A stretch of 64,000 bases of DNA from Euglena gracilis (taxonomy: Eukaryota > Euglenida > Euglenophyceae > Euglenales): NCBI GenBank assembly GCA_039621445.1, contig CP154955.1:44105540-44169539 (forward strand). Direction: 5' to 3'. Both the position numbers and the translations under genes were made by a program. The notes below the pieces were generated by a model. That model saw nothing but the letters and a program-made list of their open reading frames with translations. It was not told the origin of the DNA and made no database searches. Shown here piece after piece: positions 1 through 13,700 of this stretch (position 1 is the first letter of the stretch; each line of letters opens with the position of its first letter).

Positions 1-1625
1 AACTTCCCTCAAAATTCTGGAAATATTTCGCGGGAGATTTTTCTGCGAATTTTTGGTTGAACATCGTGAACCTTGAAAGACGGAGAGACGCAGGCCAATA
101 TTCGCAGGAAAAGTTTCGCGGGATTCCTTAAAAATGTCTGGAAATATTTCGTGGGATTTGCTTCCGCGAAATTTGTCCATGCAAATTTTCTCTAGGGCAA
201 AAATCCCCCCTCCCCCCACCGACCTCTCCGGGTGCCCGCAGGGGTCGGATCCAGGTGTGTGGACTGCCATCCATCCAGGCAGGCACCCTCGAGGGGGGGG
301 GTCGGCACCTTCAAATTCAGCCTGGTCAATGAACCGCATTTCGTGAAAGCATTTCGCTGTCAGATGAGTTCTTACTGATAATTATGGCATAATTGAATAT
401 TCATCGGACAACAAAGAATGTGGCAATTTGTATTATTTCTTGTGCTTGCCTCCTCTTCCCTGTAAAGATGCCCTCTGTCCCTAAGTCCCTTCCCAGAAAA
501 GACACACATTTTTTCATTTTTTTTCCTTGTGAAGGGGGGATTATTTGGACAAACCATTTTCGGCCTTCCCCCTAAGTTCAAATTGATGTCAAATGCTTTT
601 TTTGCTGACAATTTTTATAACCTTGATACTCTGTTTCATTTCACAACAAAATATTGTGGCATTCCAGTTTTTTTTTGCGCCTACTGCCTCCTGATTTCAA
701 AAAAGATAATGCTTCAGTTTTTTCATTGTTCTGTTCTGAAGAGGGGAACAATTAACTGGATATATCTCCTTCGCGCTTCCTTCCTTCAAAAATTAGCCGA
801 GCAAACAGCTTCAAGACAATGCAAAATTAACTTGGGGGTTATTACGGGGGTCACAAAGAAACAAACAACCCAGTTTAATTAAGTTGTGCGCCACAGCGAG
901 CCCCCTCACTGTGTGCATCCGTCCGTGCGCGCATGCACACTTGTGTGGGTGTCAGCGTGTCTCCCATCATTTATCAAATGCCAGTCCATCTCATACCTTT
1001 GGTTGACACGTGAGACATAAAATCATATTGCAGGTTGCAAGGATGGGACCAACAAACACGTGCGCAGTGTTGAATTCACAAGGTAAGGGGATATAACACG
1101 GAAGGGAAAATGCGCCACATAAATGGTGGCGACACAGGAAGGGATTATGTACATCTACAAACGAAAAAACGTTCGGAATTGAAAAACAAGGGAGGAAGGA
1201 AAGTGAAACGTGTCCTCTGCTCCCAATCCAAATTGATACAAATATACCACGTTGCTTTCGAAGCAACCGAACGCTCACATGGCATGCACTGAATTCCCCA
1301 CATCGGGAAATCAATAATTTCCCTTTCTTCAAAAATATGCCCTTCATCAGCAAACGTCTCCAAGCCACATCGAGGATCCCCTTGTTTGCGAAGACATTTC
1401 TTCAAATGGCCAGAAGACTCAAATGACCCGGTGATGTTCCCAATAATTAGCAGGATTTTGCCTGCATTGTTGTGATTTCCGTAGCCTTCTTTTCCACAAA
1501 AATCTCGGAATGCGTTATGGCACACATCATGCATCATGGATACCTGGGCTGGACGTTTCGCTCGCCAATCGCCAAAGGGACGGCACAGGTCGGGGTGGCA
1601 GGGAATGCATCAACGACGACGGCGG
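1..1625. other. region downstream of NDC80
   Basis: No gene seen. The first 160 bases contain three variants of a motif with GGAAATATTTCG and TTTCGCGGGA. It presumably includes the NDC80 3' UTR, but no clear polyadenylation signal could be assigned. Confidence 0.5.
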
Positions 1626-1714
1626 TCAGTCCCGCAGCCGGGCTTCGTAATCGAGGAACACGCCGGCGATGGTCGGCTCGATGACCTCCTTGAACCGGAT
1701 GAGGTTGCTCACCC
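1626..1714 (-). CDS. NDC80: NDC80 exon 15 (C-terminus, stop)
   Basis: Acceptor TGCACAG. Encodes GVSNLIRFKEVIEPTIAG and a short acidic end, with stop TGA at 1628-1626. The first two bases complete a Gly codon begun in exon 14. Confidence 0.7.
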
Positions 1715-4700
1715 CTGTGCAGTGCGCGTCCAGTGTGTGTGCCCGTCGGGGGGGGGGGGTCAATGCGCGCCGCAAATCACCAAATTGGGCATGAGGAGGT
1801 CCTGAGGTCTCCGTTGCGTGTGAAAGAGCCGATGGGACGGCCCATTTCCGGTCCAGCAAAAGAGCACGTACCTGCGGAGATGGCGGCGGTGAGCTGCTCG
1901 ATTTCCCGGTGGCCCCAGGCTGAATTTGACCAACCCCCTCCGGGGGAGGAGGCGTCGGGGGTTCCAGCCTCGAGGTGGGGGGTGGGTCGGACCCCCCCTC
2001 TCGACACGGAGGGGGTGGGTCGGCCCCGTTCACTTTCGAGGGGGGGGGTGGTCGCCCAGGGTGGCCCTTAAGGAAATTTAAAAAAAAATTCCGCCGTCCC
2101 AGCACATGCAATGCAAATTGGACAGGAAAACGGGGAAGGAAATTGGGCATTTTCGGCGAGAGCAGGTAGACATGGGGGGAAAAATGCCTCCTGGCACCCT
2201 TGCCACCCTTGGTCCATCGCCCATCCACCCAAATCATCAAAAAAAAAAACGCGTTCAGCGACTTTTAATTTTTTTGACCAGGGGGGCGGTCCTTAAGGGG
2301 GCGGTCCTTAACTAAAAAAAAAGAAGAATCCCGTCCCTTACGGACCGCCCTGGGGTCGCCCCACCTCGAAAGTGCACGGGGCCAGGAAAATTTTCGGTTT
2401 TATGGACGGGCTAAAGGCTGGAAATCGGGCCAAAATTGTTCGAAAATCCCTGGTTTTTCTTTGAACATAACTCCAAAAACTGCTCATTTTTTGAATTTTT
2501 TTGAACACTTCTTATGCGGAGAAAACCGAAACATCAAAAAATGGGCAAATGCTCAAAAGTGAGGTAGAAAAGGTGTTTTATGTTTTTATTTTTTTGCTCA
2601 TTTCCCAGCAGGAAGCCCCGGAAGAAAATTCTTCGCTATTTTTTTTGTAACCTTCCGAGGAGGGGGGGGGTGGTCCGAACCCCCCACCCCTCTCAAAACC
2701 GAAGGTCTTCCCCCCTATCTCCCCATCCATCACCGCAGTGCTTCGGTCGCCCAGACAATGGCTCAGACAATTCCGATCCTCCCCGCCCAGGGGTCAGATC
2801 TCGGTGGTTGGGGTGCCTGCCAGACATCCTTTTAAGGACCCCGCGGGGGTTGCTGGGCTAGTGCTGGAAACGTGGGCCGCTGGAGTTTGGATTGGCTAGC
2901 GAGCCCCCCATGGGGGAGGGATGGACCCCAGCTGGACCTGAGATGGGCCAGGCTGGGCCGAGATCGGACAATTGCCCACTTTTTCCAAAAAAATTAGGAG
3001 CTTTTCGTCGAAATTTTCTCGGCTGGACCCTGCAAAAAAGGGGCTGGCTAGCAGGGCTAGCACCCCCTCCCCCCCCGGGAGAGTGCTGCTGCAGCTGGGC
3101 TGGACCAAAATTGGGGCTGGCTGGGGCAAACCCCACCCCAGAGGGGTTTGCAAAACCTTAAAGAGATGTTGGGTGACTGCCAAGAAAGTCCCCCACCCCG
3201 GGCGAGGTCGGAAACGCCTTAAAATTCAGCCTGGGCGGTGCTTTAGTGCGTTGGTCTCCATCTCCTGGCGCAGCATCTCGCAGCTGAAAGACGGTGGGAA
3301 AAAATGCGGCCGAAGAACACAGATCATGGCCCAGGCCCAGGCCTGGGCCCAGAGGCCCATGCAAAAATATGGTTCTGCGGATTGATTCGTTGGGGGCTCA
3401 GTTTCCATCGGGGAAACTGTGCGGCTCTGCAACAATTCACAACCCCACACGAGATCACGTTTCAATATGAGCCACCCACTCTGAAACTCTGAATCTTGAG
3501 CAGAAGCGCCTCGTGGTCAGACCCCCTCCCCATTCGGTTGGGAGCCCCACCCACCACCCATCGGGATTCGGGGAGTCCCGTGCCGCGCTGGCGCCGTGCG
3601 GGGCCCCGGCACGGACCTCCGCAGCCGGCGCGCCAGCTCCGCGCAGCTGCCCTCCAGGCGGGCCACGTCCGCCGCCAGCGCCTCCGCCCGGGCGTGCTGC
3701 TCCTGCCGCACCGCGTCGCGCTGCCGCAGCTCGTGTTTAAGAACACGCAGCCCGTCCGCGGTGGCCTGCGGCGACAGGGCCCGGGGCCAGCGCGGTCTTA
3801 TGGTAGCAGAGGTTCTTATGGTAGCAGAGGTGCCCCCCCCCTCCCCCCCGAGCACGGAGGCTGGGTGTGTGTCACGAACTGTGTTTGGGCCAAGAGTTAG
3901 GGGGAGCAACCGATGGCCCCCCTAAAGCCTGGGCCCAAAGCACTGTTATTGGTCTGAAACCGTGGTTGCGCGAAGACTTCATGTCGCGAAATCGGCCCAA
4001 ACACCGCTTCAGCGATGGGCTCGGGTCAGGCTGACCGTCAGCCGGCTTGGGCATCGGTAAATCCCCTTTCCCCCAAATTGAAGTGCGGGTGCGCCAGGCT
4101 TCTCTTTGAGACCTCCAGGGGGTCCCCCTCCACCCTCGCTCCACCATTGGACAGGCTTCTTATTAACTCGGAGGACCCCGAGGGGCCTGGGGGATATCAT
4201 GCCAGAGGCCACCGAACCCACATTTTTTGGGAAATGCCCTCACACGGCCTGATATGGCCCACCCCCCCCCCGGTGAGGGCACCCATTCAGGGCCGGGCCG
4301 GGACTGGAATAGGACCAGGGGAAGGAAAAGGCTGCATTTGCAAGGCAAAAAGCCGCACGAAAAAAAAAAAAAAACACAAAAAACAAAAAAAAAAAAAAAA
4401 AGGGAAGATACACAAAAAAATTGCCACATGATACGCATTTTGGGAAAAATGTGCAAAAATGTGCAAAATCTGAGGACAAAAGCGCAAAAAAATTCACGAA
4501 AATGCAAAAATTACCCAAAAGCATGCAAAAAATGGCACTGAATTCACAAGAATAAAGAGTAAATATCATTTCAAAAATTTCAAAAAAATCAAAAAAAAAG
4601 CGCCAAAGCAAAAAAAACATGCTGAATGAAACTGGAAAAAATGCACAAAAATGCAAAAATCTGCAAACACCCGGTATTTTTGGAAAATTCAAAAAAAATG

Positions 4701-7700
4701 TGCAAGGATGGGAAAAAATGAGAAAAGCAACCGTCCCCCCCCCCCGATTCAGATCCACGAAGGAGCATGTGGTGGCCACACAAGTGCAACATCGCGCAAA
4801 TGATCATTTTGACTCTTTTATGCAGGTTGGAGGAAACCAAGCCCTGTAACTGCATGCTGTGCAGAAAGTGGAAGAGCACATTACTCCAAAAGATGAGGAG
4901 ATAAGCAGTGAGTTAATCCAAAAAACCACGTGTTCTTATGGAAACCACTGAGGGGGGGAAATCGAAAAATTGCGGAATTGAGGGAAACTGTAGAACAACT
5001 GCGGAGACCAATGCTCCGCTTCCCCAAACATCACAAAATAACTCAGCAATTTTGCACCGTTGGGAGATAATCCTCCTGGCATTCTGAAGTCAGGTTGGAA
5101 GAGGAAAATTGTTCGCCAAACAAAGCACTCTCGCCCAAATTGCTGCCCCGAAGCGCCAACAAACTTCCCTGGGAAATCCCGGCACACAGGGGGGCACCTG
5201 CTGCTTCTGCACGTAGTGCTGGCGAAGGCTGTCGAAGGCCTGTTGGAGATCCCTCGGATCCGGCTGGAGGGCCTGGGAGGCGGAAAAGACGAGGGCTGAA
5301 ACCAAATATATGTAATAAATGCAAACACATGACAAAAGGTAACGTGATATAAAAAAGGTATGTTTATGATGAAAATACACAAAACAGGCAATGCCTGAAG
5401 CAGTGCAAGCTTCATAATAAATCTGCAGAGAGGTGCTCCGAAAACATCTCTCTAAAGCGCATAGACCCAATTCACATTTCAAAAATTGACTTTACATTTA
5501 AAATGAAATGGAAAAAGTCCGACCTGGGATTATCGAATAAGACACATGAAACCCTCCATGACTCCTCTTGCCCGAAGAAACAAACCCTGGCCTGCCAAGA
5601 GAAGGATAAAAAAATTAGAGAGGCGACCAATGCATTTGCCATTCCTCTCGCACAAAGCACGGAGGGGGGAGAAAGAACAGAAATAGACAAACGGACAAAC
5701 AACGGGGGCTGTGACCAGGAAATTGATGCCACGCACAGTGGTATAGCCTACACGAAGGAAAATTTTGGGTTGGGTCGAAAAGAACCCCTTTGTTGACGAT
5801 GATGTTGGCTGTGAACAGGTATGCAAAGAGTAAAACAATACCAAGTTCGTCACATCAAGCGTGCGCATTTGCGCACGTTTGCAGGGGCAGATGTGCACGC
5901 GAGGGGGGGGGTCACTATTTGCGCAGGTGCGCGCAATCGTGCTGTGCGATTTGCGCATCTCGTTTTTTTAGGCTAGTGGTTTCAAGCATCAAAAGACCAC
6001 ACCCTGCGGACGATCTGGGGCTTCTTTGGCGAAAGCCCTAAATGTCACTTTTGACGCATCCACATGCCATCCGACCCCTCCAGTGTGGCGTGTGCCTCGG
6101 TGCTGGCCCCCCCGCACGAGCGGCGACACTGAGAGGATCTTTGTCAAGTAGCCTTCAATTAGCCTTCGCCACCCACCCCCCTGGTGGTTGCAGGATTCGG
6201 CCGTGAAAAAACTGCGGAACACACAGCAGGTGACAGGAACGCAAGCCCTCTGCCGCCCATGTTGGAGAACCCGATCCAGAGGGACCCACACTCCCCACCT
6301 AACCACTCGCATCTGCGCCTGTAAAAGTACACATTTGCGTGTGCACTTGAGGGTTGGATGAGGGACCCGGTGGCCATACCATTGCTTAGCGACCCCCGGG
6401 GGGGGGGGTCACTTTCCACTCTGAAAAAACCAGTCAGTCACTTTACCCCCATGGGGGGGGGGGATCGACCACTCTTGAATGCGCTCATGTTGGCAAGGCA
6501 ATATTGCCAAAAAGTCTCGAAAAATTCCAAAAAATTTCCGGCGCCTTTGGTGCCAGGCCAGCCACTTTTTATTTTCGGGCCTACCCCAACCCCCCTGGGG
6601 GGGGGCTCTTGGCCAGAAGACCAGTCAGTCACTCTGAAAAAACCAGTCAGTCACCCCCCCCCCCCCCCGGGGGGGACAGGTGTTAAGCGGTGGTATGCTT
6701 GTGGCCAAGGTTGAAAACCAAGGCCGCTCCATGATGCTCCATGCAAGTGTCGTGCACATATACACATGTTACCAGGGGGGATCTTACCGGGAACAATTGC
6801 CGACGGGAAAAATTCTGTCCGAAAAATTATTGGTCAAATCCTTAAAATGCTGGTCGGTCGCCTGGTGCTGCGCTTGGGAACGGTGGCTTCCTCCCTGCGT
6901 CGTGCTTGTTGGCTAGGGCTTCAAAAGAGGGGAGACGCGGAGACGAAGAGTCTGGGGTGCGGACCAGGGGGGGCAGGCTTGAACGGGAAAAAAAAATGTC
7001 GTGGGACAATTTCTAAACGAAATTTGCCTGGTTCAGCATTTGGCAGGTTGAATTTTGAGATCGCTGAAAACCCCCTCCACAAACCCAGTTTCTGGATTGC
7101 AGACAACATGAACATTAATCGAAATCGGACTTACACAGAAAAGGCATCCTGGACCCAAATTCAAAAAAAAAGCGCGTTCCCAAATGCACTGAAGACATCT
7201 GAAGAGAGGATTCTACAAACAGGAGGATTCTGCAGACGACCTATAAACTACCCTCACGATGCCATACTTTCGCTCAGGGGCGAGCGAAGGTGCGCACGGT
7301 CCTGCGATATAAACGATACATCGCCTCCGGATGTAGGTCCTGGGTGCCCCCTTTTGGAGGTCAACTTCCGTTCCCTTGAAACGTGCTCCACTGTTCTAAG
7401 GCAAGAGGAAATACTATCTCCTCCTCTGTCTCCTGGCGACAGAAAACCCGCTGCCTAGCAAACGATGCGCAAACAGCGACACTAAAAGTTCGAAAATTCG
7501 CCTGAAGGTTTGCCCGCTCTCGCCCATTACACCAGCAAACTGAACGGGCTGGTCACACCGGCAAGCTAAATGGGAGCTCACCCATCACTTTCGAAAATCG
7601 ACACCCTCCGGCCCACATGCGCGTGTGCGCACGCCTCACGTCAAAGCGTCAACGTTTAGCATCAGGACCAGGAGACACCATGGGACGGCTGGCACAACCT

Positions 7701-10700
7701 TCCCACAAAGCACCTCAACCATCGCCTCACCCTGGCGCTGCTCACACGGCCAGAGGCTGCACACCTCTCTCTGTGACAATAGCCACAGATCGCGCGCACA
7801 TTCCCGCGCTTGTTGTACTCAAACGGGCGCACGTGCGTGCGTGGATTGGCTGGAGGGGCACGCTCGGCTGGCCCTGCTTCAAACCAGGGGCTCGGGGATG
7901 TTCCAAACTGCGCGGATGCGCCCGTCAGCACGTGCGGGGGTCTGTACAGCCTACGTCAGGGATCTCGTATCTCCTCCCGTGATCAGGTAACCACGGCGTC
8001 GGCCAACGCTGAAGGATGCCACTAGCCCCACTACTGTACGCATACCCAAAATGGCCCTTCCCAGCCATCCTCACACCCTCTGCCCTGCGGCACCGAAGGC
8101 TCCCACGCTGCAGTTCAACGGCACTTTGCACAGCACACCCCACGTCTTGCACCAGTGTGGCGACACTGAAACCAGCCCGGTATCGGACGTGAAGTCTGCC
8201 ATTCAGAAACATCCGATGGCACACACATCCGCGCGACCTTGGCCTGGCCGCTGGATACCCTTTCTATGTAGCGGATGCATGGCCTCAGCCGCTGGGGTTG
8301 CAGAGCCGAGACACGAGTGCATTTCCAATTTCACTTTCGCTGGTTTCAAACACGGTCTCTTCAACGTGTCACAACATCGTCATTGGACGCACTTCTCGAG
8401 GTTCAAACCCAGAGTTTCAAAAACAGCAAACTGAGACAGACAGACGCGTTCTAACTTCGCATGCAATTGCGCCTGGACTAAACAACGTCCTTAAATGACA
8501 CTTAGGCTGTCTCAGAAGAAGACCACAAATAAGAAACCAAATGGAACACGTCTCCAAATCTTCATCAAAAACCGACTGCCCCATATTGGGGATCAAAGAA
8601 GATAATAAAAAATATTTAGAAACTTTGGGTATTTTCGCCGGTTCCAGCCCTTAGCGCCGTCGGGAAATCTTTGGAGGGATGTGGGTGCGAAAGCAAGCCT
8701 TCATAACCAGTCAACCAGCCAACCATCCAACCAACCAGCCAACCAATCCATCCATCAATCAATCAATTATAAAATTATCAATCATAATATTATATATGAA
8801 TATATTATATAATTATTATACAATCAAATCATCAAATATATATTAATTTTAACAACAACACCACCGCCACCCCCACGTTTGATGCAAAATGCAGAACTTT
8901 GAGGTTAAAACAAACAATTACCCCAAACATCGCAATGCCACCTGTGCATTGGGGCTCTCAGAATCGTCATTGATTCGCAAAAGCACATCTCCTGGATATG
9001 GATGCTTTCCACCTGTTGGTGGGAAAGACATCGCAGGGTGCAAACCGGGCAGCCGTCAGTGAAAACCCAAAAATAATGTCCCTTAAACTTGTCAAACAAA
9101 ATAATTCTGATGACAAAAAAATAGGTTAATAATGATCTGTCCCAACATAATGCTTCTCCCAAGTCCTAGGTACATAATTTAATAAAATTTGGCAAAATAC
9201 ATTAAAAATACAGACAACCACAAACCACACCACCACCAACAGCAGCAGCAAGGTCGAAGACAACGACAATGAAAACAACCAGGGAAACAAGAACGAAAGC
9301 AGAAAACCATTAATGCTGCCAGAGCCAAAAACTATAATAACTATCTCTGGGGGATCATTGTATGCAGGGGGATAAGCATTGACAATGGTTTTCTTTGCTC
9401 ACCAACTGTCATGTTGCTTTGTGTTTTTAAAGACATGTGAATGATAAGATAATATTTGTGAATACACCTGTGAAAAGAAAATAATTGCTGCTGCAAGAGA
9501 ACAACAATGCACACCAGGGCAACAGTGCAATACTGCAGACTCCCCGTTCACCCTGTGGTGAATAACCAACGGATTCATGAACTCAATTTCCAACTTGTGC
9601 AAGCCCTAGCTTTGAATTTTTAAAGCGGCAAAAAACCTGAAAACCTTGAAATGCGTAAAAATTGGTCAAAAATGTATTCAAATACCTCCAAGTGCCTAAA
9701 ACACTTATAAAAAAAGAAGCATTTTTATCTCCAAAGCTGGCTGCTGCAAAAAACTTAATCATCTTGGAGCAAAAATACATTATGCAATACAATACAATAT
9801 TTAACAAACAATGTGGTCGTTTTGCATAATCATTCATTTTTATTTTATTCCAAAAGGGAGAATAAATAAAGGGAGAATAAGCATTGTGAGACACGATCTT
9901 TTTTTTAAAAAAAATCCATAAATGATCCCTGGACGCCCAAGGGAAATATGCGCACCGGACCATAAAAACCGGCAATCCGCCGTAAGCCTTGGGCCTTCTT
10001 GTAAACGAGACCACCCGGGAGGCCCGCAAACAACAAGGTTTCTCAAACTTAGGAAACACCTCCAAATTGGCACACCTCCATGGCACCATGGAACACATGT
10101 GACAGTATTCGAAAAATGTGGGGCAAATTTGGCCCAAAATATGGAAAAAATGCACCAATTTCCCCAACTCCTGCAACTGTAAAAAAAATGCCATCTTCAG
10201 AGCGAGCTACTCAGTGAAACCTTGTATGTGGTCAATCAAATACCTGCATGTTCATTCCTTTCCGCGGCTTTGGGAAATTATGAATCACCAATTTCCGGCA
10301 AGTTAGGGATGATTTGTGACCCTCCTTTGCAGAATTTGGGGAAAATGTGCACTGACTAGTTCGACTCCTCCCTTTAGAAACAAAAAGAAACCACTAGAGG
10401 AACAACAAATCGGCAGATTACAGAACCACTTAATTATCTACATCATTATCATACCGATTTTTGTATTAAGCAGCTGTTCAAAAAGTGTCAAAAGGGATTA
10501 TTTTAACATGTCAAAATAAAAGTTATTGATAGGCACAGAGTTAAGATCAGGGTTGGGATTAACCAATTTATGATAAGCTGATTTCAGACAAAATTTCAGC
10601 TTAATTTTACTGAATTTGGCTCAATTGAGGTCTAAACCCCCCAACTTCATAATCCCTTGGATCATGCACCTTCCGGATATTCGAAAAGCCTAGTTGCAGT

Positions 10701-13700
10701 CGAGTGCAAATATACGACAAGGAAAAAGAAAACCAAAATTGATCTGGGCTTCACACTACTGACCCCCCAGGAATCCCAGAAAGTTGATGACCTGGAGACC
10801 CTCTTGCGTTAAAAAAGAGGAAACCAATTCACCTATTTTGTGCTCCGTGTCGCATAGGTGTCGGAGACAAACGTGATGTATGGCATTAGGGTCAGAACAG
10901 GGGTTAAGAACAAGGTTAAGACAAGATTTAGGCATTACGCCTAAATTCAAACCCAAAAAATAAGGGTTTGGCAGAAAATTTAGTCCATCCACGAAACGTT
11001 GGAATCGGCAGATTTAAACTCCTGGGCTCCAGATGCTTAAACGTGCCGTGATGGGGGTTCCGTCGGCAATTTTTTTTTTGGGTGGATTTGCTATTTTTGA
11101 GGCCAGAAAGCGATCGGGGTTAGGTTTTACCCCCCCCAAAAAAAAATTACGGGCGGGGTGCCCTGTAACTGGCACCATCTTTTTGACCTTCCTCCCTGCC
11201 CCGTTATTTCGGCACTAGCCATCATCATCAAATGTTGGATCCCGCCCCGTGTTTTACTAGTGGGACCCCCCTTGGGGGATAACTGGAAAACCCCTGCCAT
11301 ACACACAAATATGTATGCATGCTTGTACACACATGTATACATGTATGACCTCGCGGCAGGCAGCGTTGTGGAATATTTTCGTCCAGGCTACCCTCTTGGA
11401 CCAAAAAAACTGAGGGTGCCCCGTTATTGGAACCATCTTTTTCGGCCTTCCCCCCGCCCCGTGATTTGGGCACTCTTAGACGGCCGGGAATGCACTTTCT
11501 TGTTGAGTCACAAACTTCTGGTAGTTTTAGTGAAAATGCGCATCCGCGCATTCCGGAAGCGGAGTGCGCAGGTGCGCATTCTGGATGGCTTGATGTCTCT
11601 TCCAGACAGGGGGTAAACACCACAAAAATGAGCTGTTTGGTTTTAACACGACCACAGGGTCCACCCCCTGTTTACTGGTTCAACTACGTATCATGCTGTT
11701 TACAGCTGTTTCACGACGACAGTGGTACAGTGCGTGGCTGGACACACACTCAGCACACTCCACACGACATGCGGAACACGGACGACACAGTGCCCCCTTG
11801 TGTTCACCGATGTGTGCTGATGGCTTCCAGGGGCAGGGCCTGGCGAACCCGGGATGAGCATAGGAAGGAACTCCTTGCAGCCATAGAGACACAGCCCTCC
11901 CAAAGTCGATAATCAAATGTGTCACTGAGTATCAAGGCCGAAGAATGCGCACCTGTGCATTTTTTGGAAACCTCAAAGAATGCGCAGGTGCGCATTTTTT
12001 TGGAATAGACACCGGCTGTGGGAAGGGGGAATGCGCACACGCGCATTGATGTTGAAAGACGCACTGGGTATGGCCTGTTGTTTGCCTGCCTTGAATCCGA
12101 GCTGTGCACCGCTATGATGTGGTTTTGGGCTTGCAGAACATGGGTGTGTGAGGGGGAGATGAACCAACAGATCACTCCTTAGCAACCATGTCGCTGCACC
12201 AGACCACACCCTGAAACACGACACCTGCAGCGGCGTGGAAAATCCTAGGCTGGGCGATGGCAGGTGTCTAGGCACAAATCCATGTCCTTCACTGACAGGG
12301 GAACTAACCCCCTGCAGGTCAAGTCATCGAACAAATCAGAATGCGCACCTGCGCATTCGACTTCACCCGCTGCAGTCCAGTGCCCAGCCCAGCCTACACT
12401 CTTCTCATAAACGTGTGGAGCACGCACAACACACGTGCACCTCCCCCACCCGGGGGAGGTGATGGGCCGGTTGATGCCAGCGTTGTCCGACCCACACGCC
12501 CCAGAGCGTGCATGTCAGCACACAGCTAATGGGCCCCCTGAACATCCTAACGTTGGGCTGCGGTGCACGGTGCCAGGAGCACTGTGCCCCACAATTAGGG
12601 TCAACGCAGGGGATTGTGTCTGGTTCCACACACGGTGCTCTCTGGGTTGGCACCTCGAGAGCGAAACACCCCTGTCGCCACCTTCAGATCATTCCCAAAA
12701 AACGGTCTATAAACACAGAATTAATTCACAATCCAAATGGATTCAAAGAAGCGTACACCATTGGTCAGTTCTTGCCCCAAAATTTCTCCAGGCCCTTGAG
12801 ACCGTGAGTCAGGCACAAACACATCACAACAAAAACTTGCCGATAAACCCAGTAATTTCTTCCGTTCTGCTTTTTCTGTGCATTCCACTGTCGTACCAAG
12901 GGAAAACAGCTGAGAAAGGGACTGCAGTGCCCGAGGAAATTCCTTGGTGATGGGCACCCTAATTCCCAACTGCAGTCAGCAATCTTCATGGCATGAGTGA
13001 AAAGGTGAACACGCACAAGCGAAAAAAAGCGTCCCGTGCCATTCGTAAATTAACCCCCCCAAATAATACCCCCCGGGGTATTATTTTTCGCCCGAAGTCC
13101 CGCCCGAGGGGGGGTATAATTTGGGGGGGGGGGTATATTATTTTTCCAAAATTGTCGAAGTTTTTCGAAGTCCCGTAAAACCCAAAATAGCACCCAAAAC
13201 CCCCCTATGGGGTCATTTTTTTGCACTTCCTTGTGAAATTTACCATTTTTTGGAGGTCAGATGAGCCAGAAAAATTTCGTAATTTTTTGTCAGAGATTGT
13301 GATTTTTACCTACATTTTCAGGTTAAAATCCGGGCCTTCGGCCCGAAACTGGGGGGGGGGTATTTCGGCGGCCGAAGTCGGACCCCAAGGGGGGGGGGGT
13401 ATTATTTGGGGGGGGATTATTTGGGGGGGAGGTATTATTTGGGGGGGTTTACAGCCACCCCGCCGGCCTGGGTTTGAAACCACACGGCTGAAGTGTAGAC
13501 CTCCCTGCGAGGATCGAATGGTGTACGAGGACGAGGCAGCCCTGGTGCGAAACACAGCAGGGGGGGACCACCACCTGTGGCCTTGCTGGCAACAAGCGTC
13601 AACAACCACACAGAACCCTTATTTATCATGAACTCAGAGTCGACGCTCCAACACTGCAAACTACACAACCCCTGGCGGCTGTGAAGAACAGGGAAAACAC

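Larger units (their letters stand above)
5273..11475. other. NDC80 intron 11, part before transposon copy 1
   Basis: Non-coding. Holds a dispersed repeat at 5914-6050, an inverted-repeat element at 6374-6698, CCAA-rich then AT-rich low complexity at 8696-8870, and otherwise unremarkable AT-rich sequence. The open frames at 7617-8434 match nothing I recognise and look accidental. Confidence 0.55.

Noticed and set aside
7617-8434. Overlapping plus-strand frames of about 120 codons in NDC80 intron 11
   Set aside because: No recognisable domain, strongly mixed composition, and several frames open at once, as expected by chance in GC-rich DNA.
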